This document shows, one piece after another, positions 1-10,562 of a DNA stretch of 64,000 bases. Source of the stretch: Dipteronia dyeriana (lineage: Eukaryota > Streptophyta > Magnoliopsida > Sapindales > Sapindaceae); contig CM065297.1 in the NCBI GenBank assembly GCA_032871835.1, forward strand, positions 16,661,098-16,725,097. The letters are read 5' to 3'. Position 1 is the stretch's first letter, and every line of letters starts with the position of its first letter. A program made the translations under genes and the position numbers. The notes beneath the pieces were generated by a model. The model had not been told where the DNA came from. It worked only from the letters and a program-made list of their open reading frames with translations, and searched no databases.

Positions 1-350
1 ATACAAACAACATTACAAATACAATGGAACACCACATTCAACAAACCATGAAAAACAAATTAAACACACGAGGGAAAACCAATTAAACACACTATGGCAA
101 TAAATTAAACACACCAGAGATAATAAATTAAACACACTAGAGCATAACAATTAAACACACCATGTCAAACCAATTAAACACACTATCAAACAACATTACA
201 AATACAATGGAACACCACATTCAACAAACCATGAAAAACAAATTAAACACACGAGGGATAATAAATTAAACATACCAGGGATAATAAATTAAACACACCA
301 AGCGATTTCAATTAAACACACCACGGTTTAACAATAAAACACACCAAAGT
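1..350. repeat. A-rich minisatellite, ~20-bp unit
   Basis: Imperfect tandem copies of a roughly 20-base unit built around AATTAAACACACC, with variable spacers such as ATGGCAAT or AGCGATTTC. A longer direct duplication of 72 bases sits inside it (4-75 and 187-258). No coding potential. It continues off the left edge, so its full size is unknown. Confidence 0.85.
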
Positions 351-639
351 TAGCTATCTCCTTCAACCTATATTCATTGTAATCTGCATATGAAACAAAA
401 AAAATAGGGTTTCTAATACATATCTCTAGAAGAAGGGCCTTCAGAATCTGGATTCATCATAAAAACCTCACCCAAAATCCGTGAAATACAAAACTCAATC
501 CCTAAATTTCAAACCAAATCTATATGATATATATATATATATATATATAATGAATTATAAAAACATAACAAATGCCTTTGTAGACAATGGCAGCAGTTTC
601 AACAACAATGGCGGAAACTGAAGAGAGAGGAGACAAAAT

Positions 640-930
640 TTTAGAAAAAATTACTATGGTGTGAGAGAACAGTTGAGGAAATTGAAGAGAGAGAGAGAGA
701 CAAAATTTCAGACAAAAAAAGGGACATTTGTATGTGTGTGACAGTTGAAGAAAGAAGAGACAGTAGAAGAGAGAAGATGATTTTTCAGACAAATATGTAG
801 AAGAGAGAGCAATAGGGCGTGAGATGTAGAAGGCGTGAGATGTAGAAGAAGAGAGAGCAGTAGGGCGTGAGATGTAGAAGAGAGAGAAGATAAAGAAATT
901 ATGTATAAATAAGTAATTAAACAATTATTG
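640..930. repeat. GA-rich low-complexity tract with short tandem copies
   Basis: Purine-rich DNA with repeated GAAGAGAGAG. A 20-base block TAGGGCGTGAGATGTAGAAG recurs at 813-832 and 861-880. Reading frames across it are serine/leucine-rich artefacts of composition, not genes. Confidence 0.75.
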
Positions 931-1217
931 AGTAAATGAGGGGTATTTCAGTCTTCACAACCAAAAAATGGGTAAAAACAATAAATTTATTAATGTTGGG
1001 TAAAAACAATACAACACCTTAATTTTAGACTAGAAAGGGTTATTTTCTCTTCTTTTTTTTTTAAATCTCTGTCCATGCATCATGACTTGTTTGCGTGTAT
1101 ATATATATATATATAATGTTTGTATCAAGTATTTGCATCATATGTAAATTCTTCTTTTGACTAATGTTTCATGTGCATACACCAATTTGCATCCAATGCA
1201 ATCTCTAGTGTTATTAA

Positions 1218-1220
<3 letters not shown>

Positions 1221-1262
<42 letters not shown>
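1221..1262. repeat. (AT)n microsatellite
   Basis: Uninterrupted AT dinucleotides, about 21 units. Confidence 0.95.
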
Positions 1263-1266
<4 letters not shown>

Positions 1267-1705
1267 TATCCTTTTCAAATATATCTAATATATTAAAAGT
1301 GATAATAAGTATTTTAAATTTAAACTTAAATTTAAATACTTAGATAAAAATAATCCTATTATTTTATCTTCACCTAAATCCAAATATCAACTAACGTTCT
1401 CCAATTAATAGTTAATTAATAATTCATAATTATCAATATAATTAAATAATCTAATTATTTAATTAATATAACTATTAACATTCATTAAATAAATAATCTC
1501 TTTATTCAATTAATTCCTGAATAAACACGTGTCACTTTCGTAACACAATTAATTGGACAATCCAATTAATTAACAGTGACCATTGTTACCTAAATCGATC
1601 GGGCTAGCAAGGAGACCTAATGGACCCACAGTATTTTGAGCTCCAATAATCATCAGAATCATTAATTAAACTCTTTAATTAATATTCCTTAATTATTAAA
1701 ACTCC

Positions 1706-2648
1706 AAGTAGCCGCCAACACTTTGTCTTTCTTGTCTTTCTTAGATGGCTTCTTGGTGCACTCACTAGCAAAGTGACCAAAACCATGAAAATTATAGCAT
1801 TGAACCTCTTTCTTGTTCATGGCTTGACTATTCTTCTCAATCCTTAGAGATGATGTTCTCTTGACTCCCTTTTCCTTAGAAGACTTGCCTCTAGGCTTGT
1901 CATTCTTCTTTAGAAACTTCTTGAACCTTCTAACCAAAAGAGTCATCTCTTCATTTTCATCATCACTCTCCTCCTCAATAGCATTGAGAGCGATTCCCTT
2001 ATTCTTGATCTTTAACTTCAAGCACATCTCATAAGTCTAAAGAAACCAAAACAACTCATCAATGTTCATACTATCCACATCCTTGCTTTCCTCAATAGCC
2101 GTCACCTTTGATTTGAATCTCTTAGGAAGAGACCTAAAGATTTTCCAATTTAAATGCTCTTTTGAGATAGGTACTCCAAGTGCTTGACATTGATTAGCTA
2201 TGTTAAGAAGTCGAAATTGGAAGTCTTCGAATTTTTCTTCTTCACCCATACTTAAACCTTCAAATTGTGATGCCAACATTTGAAACCTCGATTTCTTCAC
2301 TGCTAAGGTTCCTTCATTAGTAACTTGGAGAGTATCCCAAGCTTCCTTTACGGATTCAAGATTTTGAATGTAGGAGAATTGATGCCCATCAACTCCTCCA
2401 AAGATGGCATTCATAGCACGATGGTGCCATTTAGCAACCTCAAACTCATTCGTTGTCCATTCACTCATTGGCTTGAGTGTCATGGTTCCATCCTCTTGAA
2501 CCTTGGTAGAAGGACTATAACCTTCTTCCACTACCATCCAAACCCTTTCATCAATAGAGCGGATGTAGGCTTTCATCCTCAAATTCCAATATCCATAGTT
2601 AGTGCCTCGAAGTAATGGTGGCCTAGTATTTGAGGCTCCTTTCGCCAT
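1706..2648 (-). pseudogene. Copia (SIRE-like) gag, broken
   Basis: Gag polyprotein fragment of a Copia LTR retrotransposon; in an intact element it would form the virus-like particle. Translation starts at 2648 with MAKGASNTRPPLL and shows the usual plant Copia gag landmarks: YWNLRMKAYI, a UBN2-like body (VKEAWDTL; FRLLNIANQC; RSLPKRF), then an acidic/lysine-rich linker and a zinc-knuckle region. There is one in-frame stop near 2037 (a CAG to TAG type change before TYEM). The zinc knuckle reads C-x2-F-x4-GH-x4-C, so its second Cys has become Phe. The reading ends abruptly near 1706 after ATWS, and protease, integrase, RT and the 3' LTR are all missing. It is therefore a 5'-end remnant, dead on several counts. 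Confidence 0.8.
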
Positions 2649-2739
2649 TACATCATCTTGTAAACCTATGACTTCAAACGCCTTGCAAAAGCTGTGAATG
2701 TATCACCCCAGACTCATACTAAGTGCAATCTAGTGTCCT

Positions 2740-2751
2740 GCTCTGATACCA
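2740..2751 (-). other. Primer-binding site, initiator Met tRNA
   Basis: On the minus strand this reads TGGTATCAGAGC, the classical plant Copia primer-binding site complementary to initiator Met tRNA. It sits two bases from the LTR end at 2754 and upstream of the gag at 2648. Confidence 0.85.
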
Positions 2752-2753
2752 AT

Positions 2754-5303
2754 TGAAAATAAAAACATGGTTAAATGCTCAAGGCTAACCTAGAGAGAGG
2801 TGAATAGGTTAGACACATTTTTTGACTCCCTTAGAAACAAACAAAAGGTTGTCCCTCTAGATTGCTTGTATCACAATATATATATATATATTAATTAAAT
2901 ATACTTAATCAATATATAAAACAAGTAAAGTGTGATACAAATAAGTAATTGTAACACATACACAATCTATTATAATAGAAAGGAAGTCAACTTACATAAA
3001 GAGTTCTATCCATAGTATTCAAATAACAAATACAAATACTAGAGAGATAGGGATAGAGAAAAGTTGACAAAAGATATAATGTGGTAAACCTCCGAAGAGG
3101 AAACATCCACGGGCTAGCAGCCACCGGTAAACAAAATCCACTAGTAGATAAGACAAGTACAATCTCTCAAGTGACCCCTTCACCTAGAAACTACCCTTCC
3201 ATCCTACTCATGAAGATGTCGCTCTAATGATCAACAATCCGAGGCCTCACACCTCTTGTCAAGACTTCCTCGCTCACCTTACCGGATCCTCACGACCCAA
3301 GGCAAGACTTCTTGCTCAACTATCCGAGTCCTCCCGACTCTAGTCAAGACTTCCTAGCTCACCTATCCGGATCCTCACGACCTTAGGCAAGACTTCTTGC
3401 TCGACTATCGGAGTTCTCCCGACTCTAGCCAAGACTTCCTTGCTTGACAATCCAAGGTCTCACACCTCATGCCAAGACTTCTTGCTCAATGACATAGGTC
3501 TCACACCTATTGTCAAGACTTCCTTCTCACAAGGCATCCAGGTGATCATGAATGCAAAACGCAAACAAGCACGCAACATATAATGCTACGATCAACACAA
3601 CCTATGGAAATTACTAGACATGAGCATGAATGCACAAATCAAATGTAGTCGAGTCAATCATGCATGTATAATCAATCTAGATCATATAAGATATGTTCAA
3701 CATTAATCACAACCTAGATACATGCATAGATCTAAACTTGAATCACAAGATATATTCAATAAATCACAAGATCAAGTTTAAATCACACAAACCAAAAACA
3801 TGTTATAATCATATGACAAAGTCAGTTAGATTTAAGCTAAAGTTCTAGAGCATATTCCTAATCATAGATTCAACAAAACACATGAATAGCACAAAAGAAC
3901 ATAAACACATGTATTGATGTAAGAATTCGGCTAAGAGTGCCTAATACATGTGAGGAAATATTTTCATAAAATCAATCAATCAAAGATCATTAAATAGTCC
4001 TATAGTCAAAGCTAGCACAATACAATCCCAAACATGTGAAAACATAGGCAAGATCAAAACCTAACTCAACATGTATGATTTCAATTTAAACTCAACCTAG
4101 CTTTGAAAGAGTTCAAAACTTAAATCAAAACACTCACAATATACAAATATATATTGAAGAAGAAAACCCAAGGCAATTGACCAAGTTTTAAAAGAAAACT
4201 TTGAGAGAAAATCAATACCTCAGTTGATTTAGGTGCAGTCCCGTTTGTGTGTGTTTAGACTCCAAAAAAAGCAACAAAACTCACTCAAATCTTCAGAGAA
4301 AAGATGGAGGATGAATAGATAAACACTCTCAACTTTGAATCACTCAAATCGAAGTTCAAATAAAGAAGTTATGGTGTTTGGAAGATGAGAAAATGTAGAG
4401 AGAAAAATTCTGCACACTATTTTGAATTTCTTCTTAGAATGAAATATGAGAGGGAAAGAGATTATAAAGGAGAAGGAAAGAAAGGAGCTAAAAGAAAAAA
4501 ATGACCCTCTTTGTTATTTCTTCCCCGAGATGGGGTGTGGGCATCTCGGGGAAGCAAGGTGTTGCAGCCGAGATGGCCACGCGCCATCTCGGGCATGCAC
4601 CACTCAATGGCCTTCGGCCATGGTGCAATCCCCTCGCGCTTCCCTCGCCTTCTTCGACCATTCTCCGGCCTCCAAACTCGGAATTTGAATCCGTTTGCAG
4701 ATTACGAACCATAACTCTCATACGGACATGGAAATATAAGATACTTAACCCAAAAAATAATAATTCGACTCGATATACAAATACGAAGATAATATATGTA
4801 ACATGAGTTGAAAGTGTAGTATCTTTTGACTAAGAACTTGAAATCAATAGTATGAGTAACCGAAATGATCGGAACTCAATCAAGAATGATTTAAGACTAA
4901 ATTCAAGTTCAATATCCATGTTATACAAACATATACACACATAAACACAATTCACACTAGAATGCAAACTACATAGAGATAGTTTCCAATCATGCATTTT
5001 CCAAAACATGTTATTTCCAAAACATGTTATTTGCATTCATCTTCAAGTGTGTGAATGTGTTATACATGGTGCACAACGATGCAAGGACACATATAAATGA
5101 ATTGTACGTGTGTGCCTAAGCCTTGTAAGAGAAAGATAAGGTCTTAGTATACCTTTGTAGAATCAAATTGCATCATTTCTCTTTGTAGACTTAGAACTTG
5201 CTTTGACTTGTTGTTCATCCTTTTTGAAGCTTGAATCATCATGAATCTAAACAACTAAATCATTACAAGTAAACATCATTTTGATATGGAATTAATGCCA
5301 ACA
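2754..5303 (-). repeat. Very long 5' LTR of the truncated Copia element
   Basis: Minus-strand LTR starting TGTTGGCATTAATTCC at 5303 and ending in CA at 2754, next to the primer-binding site. At about 2550 bp it is long for Copia, whose LTRs are usually under about 1.5 kb. It contains a TATA-like TTTATAATC near 4460 (minus), a GC-rich dyad-containing block around 4520-4680 (repeated GCCATCTCGG motifs), and a tandem array at 3230-3535. The second LTR is absent, so no TSD can be scored. A further insertion inside the LTR is possible but no boundary was seen. Confidence 0.7.
3230..3535. repeat. ~42-bp tandem array within the LTR
   Basis: About seven imperfect copies of a unit of roughly 42 bases. 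The anchor AAGACTTC occurs near 3264, 3305, 3347, 3390, 3433, 3476 and 3515, alternating with CCGGATCCTCACGAC-type and GAGTCCTCCCGACTC-type spacers. Confidence 0.8.
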
Positions 5304-6019
5304 CAAACTAAAACCTATCATATACCCTTCTAATTACATATATCCTTTAAGTACTGTTGATTCTATAATGAACAATAAATCCTATTTCCTTACGGAACTA
5401 GGAGAGTACTCATATTGTCCAAGCATCGAATCAACTCTTAAGGGACTTCCCAACCACAAGCCAAACCGCAATCCCAACATACGGAGCATATTGATCGGGA
5501 ACTACATCCGACCTCACCCATGGTATATCAAAGACCACGGTCTAACCTGAAGGAGTCGATAAGACACTCAGGATTAAGATCACCCATATATAGCCATCAT
5601 TAGTTGATATATATGAATCTCATTGGTAAACGGATATTGGTGAGAGATTCATATAGATTATGGCTCAGTCCTATATGATCACATCATACAAGGTGCCTCC
5701 ATTCTCATATCTCATATGAATGATTCAGGATAGAATCATCGTACATTACAGAATGGACTGCAGTAATAGATTAACCACAAATAAAGTACCCAACTTTATT
5801 TGCTATCTATGGACTCTTTAGATTGCACGTCTCTCACTGTATCCATCCATATATGGCACTCATATACACAGTTCGATATTACATATGGCAATATTGGATA
5901 TTAAATATATACACAAGTTTATAAAATAAATAATATAATAAGAATGAATTGAACTTTTCTTTTCTATTTATTTCATAAATCCATTTACAAATTACATCTT
6001 TATGGAATAAACCCCAACA

Positions 6020-7750
6020 CACCATCCATCTCAACCCTAACCTTAACCCTTTTTGTCTCTCCACCAAAACCCAAATCGTGAGGAGATCGGCCACCCCCTA
6101 TCAAGGGAAAAGAGAAGGGAATCAGTGGAGATCTACCTTGGGAGAGAGAGAGGGAGAGAGAGAGAGAGAGACAATGGCCGGGTTGGGGTTGGGGGTGGTG
6201 GTGGTTAGGGTTTGGGTGTTAGAGAAGATGGTGCTGTGAAGAAGATGAGGTTTGATAATAAAGTTGAAATACAATGTGGAGATCCAATCTCTTTAATTTT
6301 TTAATTTCTTTTTAATTTCGTTTTTATTAAATGATCTCCACATTTTTTTTTAATTTAGGGATAAAATTTTTTATAGGGCCAATCGTAAACTCATGAATAA
6401 TTCAAGGCGCGGTAGTGTTGTTAACCCTTTATTTATTTTTTTAATTTTATTCTAATTTTGCCCTTACTTAAAAACACATGTGAAGAGAAAATGGACAGAA
6501 ATTGGGTTCTGTTACCATTCCGTAACTTGTTACCAATTACATAGAGTTCAGAGGGTTTACCGGCTAATAAAAAAGTTTAAGGGCAAATTGCAAACTCGTG
6601 AATAGTTCATGGGACAAGGATGCTATTAACCCCAAAATACATATACATGTTTAGGTACAATAGTGGACATGTATTTTTAATGAATAATTAGAATCATTTG
6701 TTTTTTTGTTCAAAGATTGAACAATCCTGGATTTTTTTAGAGACTGAACAGGGAACGAAATTTGAGCCTAAATATACTATCAACATGTTTTTTTTTAAAT
6801 AAAATCGTCTGAAAATAAGTAATTTTACATTCTTACCCATACTAATTAAATGAAGTAATTTAACGTGCACAATTCTTTATAAGATTTTGCACGTTCTTCT
6901 GTAAACAAAGTTTAATTTAACAAAATAAAAAATTCATCAAATAATATTATTTTACATATTCTGCAAACAAAGTTCAAGTTCAATTTATTATCAAAATAAA
7001 GTTCAAGTTATTTTACAGGTTGTCGGTGTTTCCGGTGTATATAATTGAGGAAACTAATATTTTTTTTGGTTAATTTTTTTTTAAAAAAAATCAAGTTCCT
7101 GAATTATATGCACCGATCACTATGAGAAGTGATTAGGTTTTAATTATCTTTTTTATTTTTTTATTTCTACAAGTTTTTTAAAATAAGAAATATGTTAAAA
7201 ACAAAGAATTCTATATGTTATTAAATTATGATAAATTTGGAAATATATTTTCTTTGTACCGATAGACTTTTAGAAGATAATATTTTAATTGTAATCTAGT
7301 GATTTATAATTAAGTTAAAAGTTAGGATTTGTCTAGATTTCTTACTTTTTTTAGTTGTGTTTTGATATTTTTAAGTTGTTTAGTGATATTTTTAAGTTGT
7401 TTGACCACTTTAAAAAAAAAACAAAATAATTTTTCAAGTGGAAAAAACAAATTACCCATTATTTTTTTTTTTAATCCTTAATTTATATAGATTGAAATCT
7501 AAAGACTATAAATTGATCCAACAACTATACAGTCATATATTATATATAATTAATAGTGATACTATTGACAATCCACTAAACATTTTTCTACACTCCATTT
7601 TAAATGTTTTTTATTAATGACAAGTTTATTCTTAATTAGAATTACAAAAGATGACAGAAGAAAATTTTAAATTTCTAACATTAGTTTCTTTTTCTCTTTT
7701 GTGTTTCACAAACCTTAAAACACATTTTTTTTTCAATATCATAACAGTTT
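6020..7750. other. AT-rich intergenic DNA, no gene seen
   Basis: No supported reading frame. A GA-repeat and a G-rich patch lie near 6140-6230. A diverged direct repeat of about 55 bases occurs at 6378-6432 and 6580-6632 (shared AACTC-TGAATA-TTCA and TTAACCC segments), suggesting remnants of one repeat family. The remainder is AT-rich homopolymer-laden sequence. Confidence 0.6.
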
Positions 7751-7757
7751 TTTTATT

Positions 7758-7868
7758 CATTGGTCAATTTAATTTGAAATTGAAAGGCATGGAGAAGGCA
7801 ATATTTGAGTTTTTTTTTTCATTGGTCAATTTAATTTGAAATTGAAAGGCTTGGAGAAGGCAATATTT
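7758..7868. repeat. Tandem duplication, 62-bp offset
   Basis: A block beginning CATTGGTCAATTTAATTTG and continuing for about 48 bases occurs at 7758-7806 and again at 7820-7868 with one or two differences. It is a recent local duplication with no gene. Confidence 0.85.
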
Positions 7869-7979
7869 TTTTAAGAGTTGACTTAAAACGTTAGACTCCA
7901 TATTCGGTCTATTTGTAATTTCTTTGTGTATCAATCTGCATATTCATCTTATGTGTATTCTCCCTCCCTCCCTCTCTTT

Positions 7980-8403
7980 GGCCCAGTTTGGTATTGCTGT
8001 GATGTGGAGAGAAATATTTTTGGAATTACTGTGTGGAAAATTGTTGTGGAAAGAATCAGCTGAGTATTTGGTAAATTGCTTTTTAAAAGTGTTATGAGTG
8101 TATAAAATTACTAAAAGGATATAGACATCTAAATGGTGTTAAAGTGTTATACTTTACAGTTTTCTTGTTTATTTGTGTTTAGTGTTAAGTGTTATATAAT
8201 TATGGTACTTCGTTGAATTAATTAGTCCCATTTTTTATTCTATTTTATTGATTTAATTAGTCTCATTTCTTTATTTCTTTATTTCTTTATTTTATTCTAC
8301 TTTATTTCTTTTTTATTATACTTTATTAAATTAATTAGCCACATTTTTTTTGTAGAGTTATGGCAACAATTTTTTTGTACAGAAATATAAGTGGAAATTG
8401 CTA
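7980..8403. other. AT-rich DNA, possible MITE remnant
   Basis: Begins with GGCCCAGTTTGGTATTGCTG, a phrase typical of MITE ends in plants. A related phrase (CAGTTTGGTATTACTG) occurs at about 60344. No matching inverted end was established. The rest is T-rich with ATTTC/TTTAT repeats. Confidence 0.3.
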
Positions 8404-9225
8404 AATTAACCACAACTATTATGAAAATTTTGTTTTTAACCACATACGAAAATTTATTTGTTAATAGTTATTTTTTTAAGAAATTACTTGAATTCCCCCA
8501 TATAAAAACCATCCCCAAACATTTTCTCTCTCTCCCGTTGGCGAACCATCGCCATCATTCTTGCGAAGGCCGGTCACCCAACCTCTCTTCTCTCTCCTTA
8601 TAACTCTCTCTCTCTTCTTTCTCTCTCTCTTTCACTCACATCTCTTTCTCTCTCCTTTCCTTTATCTCTCACATGTTGTCGACGGCTTGCCGGAGTGCCG
8701 TCGCCTGGGCTTCACGACCGTCCAACAACGCCGTCGAGCTCCCCCTCCGCCGGTGATTAGATCTGCTGGAAAAAAAAATGAAATATTAGAAACCCAGAAC
8801 ATTTCAAGTTTGAACATTTCAAGTTAGTCAACATTTCAAGTTTCAAAATTTGAAAACGAAAAACGTAAAAACCCAGAACATTTCAAGTTTCAACTTTCAA
8901 TTTAATCAAGATTTCAAGTTTCAACATTTTAAGTTTCAACATTTCAATTTAAGTAAGATTTTAAGTTTCAAATTTCAAATTTTCATTTTTTAAAACAATA
9001 TTTCAAGTTTCAAGTTCCAAGTTCCTAGCCGTGATTTCAAGTTTGGTTTTTGATTTTAATTATGATTTCAAGTTTTCTTTCAGTTTTAAAGAAAAAATCA
9101 AATCCAGGGGTATTTTTGTAATTTATGGATATACACTGATTTTTTTGTTTTAAAATTACTATTAACAAATAAATTTTTATAGGTGGTTAAAAACAAAATT
9201 TCTATAATAGTTATGGTTATTTTTT
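8404..9225. mobile_element. Non-autonomous TIR element with internal minisatellite
   Basis: The ends form a long inverted repeat of about 65 bases: left 8404-8470 and right 9158-9225 match with few differences (shared AAATTTTGTTTTTAACCAC and AATTTATTTGTTAATAGT). Inside are a CT-rich tract (8580-8670), a short GC-rich gene-like piece (8670-8770) and a minisatellite (8790-9075). No transposase is encoded. The long TIR suggests a Mutator-like element, but a 9-bp TSD was not resolved. The GC-rich piece could be captured host sequence. Confidence 0.7.
8790..9075. repeat. Minisatellite, 12-20-bp unit (ATTTCAAGTTT)
   Basis: A dozen or more diverged copies of a short unit with core ACATTTCAAGTTTCA, degrading rightwards. 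It lies wholly within the TIR element at 8404-9225. Confidence 0.8.
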
Positions 9226-9631
9226 ATTTTCTTTCTCTAAACCCAAAATTTTTTAATAAATTTTGTTAAAGGTAAGGATAAAGTTGAAAGATTAGTAAAA
9301 TTTTATTTAATATCACTGTAGCGCGTTTTTTAAAAGTATAACCAAAATCTAAAAGCATATATTTATAACTTCTCAAAAACTCAATTCGAAGAAACTAAAA
9401 ATGATCAAAAGCACTTCCCCTGATTTTACCAAACAACTTGTCACTGATGCAGAATCACTTTTAACCTTAAAAACAACGAGAAAAGAACGTCAACCTAGCC
9501 TTTATCTATCGGCAATGCTAGCTTGACGGTTAGTATTTTCTTTTAGGTTTAATATTAATTTCTAAAATTAATAAATCTATAACAGCCAGGCTGTTAGAGG
9601 TTTTAGAAGCCTTGCCTCCACGGCTCCACTG
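9226..9631. other. AT-rich intergenic DNA
   Basis: No gene or repeat boundary recognised. It contains MITE-like wording (ACCAAACAACTTG near 9430) that might pair with the 7980 segment, too weak to call. Confidence 0.5.
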
Positions 9632-9634
9632 TTA

Positions 9635-10435
9635 GGGTGTGTTTGTTGCACCAGATAGGACTGAGATTGGACAATCCCATATTTGGTGAGTACAAACTGT
9701 GAGATTATTTTATCCCAATATCATTTTTGTCCTGGAAGAAGAGGATAAAATAAACCCCTCCAAATTGATGGGATTATTTTATCTCATCACTGATTCATCT
9801 ACTTCACCAGCCAACTCCATAATCAACCACAAAAGAATTTTGTTCCACCCACCACCACCACCACCACCAGATCTTCACACACCTCCAACTTCCGCCGCCA
9901 TTGTAATAGAGAAAGAAATAGAGGAGAGAGAAAGGGAAGGTTCAATTTTTTTTCCACTGCTAACAGAGAAAGGAAAGAAAGAGTTTTAGCTTGCAGATCT
10001 TGAAGGATTTGTAGTTGTTTGGTGAAGGAGGAGTGTGGATTCTGGTGTTGTTTGGATGGATAAATGATAGAGAGAAGGTAGAGGATTTATGTAGTTGTTT
10101 TTGAAGAGAGAAAAGAAAGTTTGAAAAATTGAAATGAGAGCTGCGTGAGTTGGTCAAAAATAAGAAGGGTTTTTAGTTTTTATAGCTAGGGTTGGGCTGT
10201 CTTCAAAACGGCACCGTTTTGGTTGTCCTATTATTTCATTATTTCATTATTTCATTATTTCATTATTTTTCTCCGATCTCTTGCAGACTAAACACAAGAT
10301 AACAAGATAGCACTATTTTTACTCTAATTCCATATTGTATTAAACAGAACACTGTAATTAATTCAATCCAATCCAATCCAATCATATCTCATGTCTTATA
10401 AATAGTCTAATTCTATAGCGGTATCAAACGCACCC
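9635..10435. mobile_element. PIF/Harbinger non-autonomous element, TSD TTA
   Basis: Element of 801 bp bounded by TIRs GGGTGTGTTTG (left) and CAAACGCACCC (right), flanked on both sides by TTA (9632-9634 and 10436-10438), the target duplication of the PIF/Harbinger superfamily. Subterminal DNA carries repeated ATTCAATCCAATCC-type motifs. The interior has a CCA repeat (9850-9868), a near-palindrome CAAAACGGCACCGTTTTG (10204-10221) and an 8-base repeat ATTATTTC (10232-10265). No transposase or Myb-like ORF survives. It is a large MITE or deletion derivative. Confidence 0.85.
10232..10265. repeat. 8-bp microsatellite (ATTATTTC)n
   Basis: About four perfect copies inside the Harbinger element. Confidence 0.9.
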
Positions 10436-10471
10436 TTAATGTAGATACAAAGTATTACAATTGATTTACGA

Positions 10472-10562
10472 TATGGAATATTTATTTTTATATAAAAAAA
10501 CAAAAGGAAATTTTATTATGGAATATTTATTTTCATATTAAAAAACGAAAGGAAATTTTGTT
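10472..10562. repeat. Tandem duplication, ~46-bp unit
   Basis: Two adjacent copies beginning TATGGAATATTTATTTT and ending AAAGGAAATTTT, with few mismatches. Confidence 0.75.

Larger units (their letters stand above)
1..1040. mobile_element. Partial TIR element carrying a minisatellite (right part only)
   Basis: The minisatellite at 1-350 is followed by unique AT-rich DNA, a GA-rich tract (640-930) and an AT-rich end at 945-1035 whose reverse complement starts near GGTGTTGTATTGTTTTTACC. That end resembles the TIR of the element at 8404-9225: both share a TTGTTTTTA-CC stretch followed by AAATTTATT. The matching left end would lie outside the window, so calling it a transposon is an inference from the shared architecture (TIR, purine-rich tract, minisatellite). 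Confidence 0.35.
1263..6019 (-). mobile_element. Old LTR, split by a nested Copia element
   Basis: Read on the minus strand, the sequence from 6019 begins TGTTGGGGTTTATTCC, a typical LTR start, and runs as unique AT-rich DNA to about 5304. It appears to resume near 1705 and continue to the AT tract near 1263. The middle (about 1706-5303) is a different, truncated Copia element on the same strand. No internal domain or partner LTR of the outer element is visible, so it is a solo or partial LTR of unknown clade. The left boundary is uncertain. Confidence 0.45.

Noticed and set aside
520..924. 134-codon Ser/Leu-rich minus-strand frame
   Set aside because: Falls on the GA-rich repeat; product is compositional.
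9699..9989. 96-codon frame with a poly-Pro run
   Set aside because: Lies inside the Harbinger MITE, driven by a CCA repeat; no similarity to Harbinger transposase or Myb proteins.
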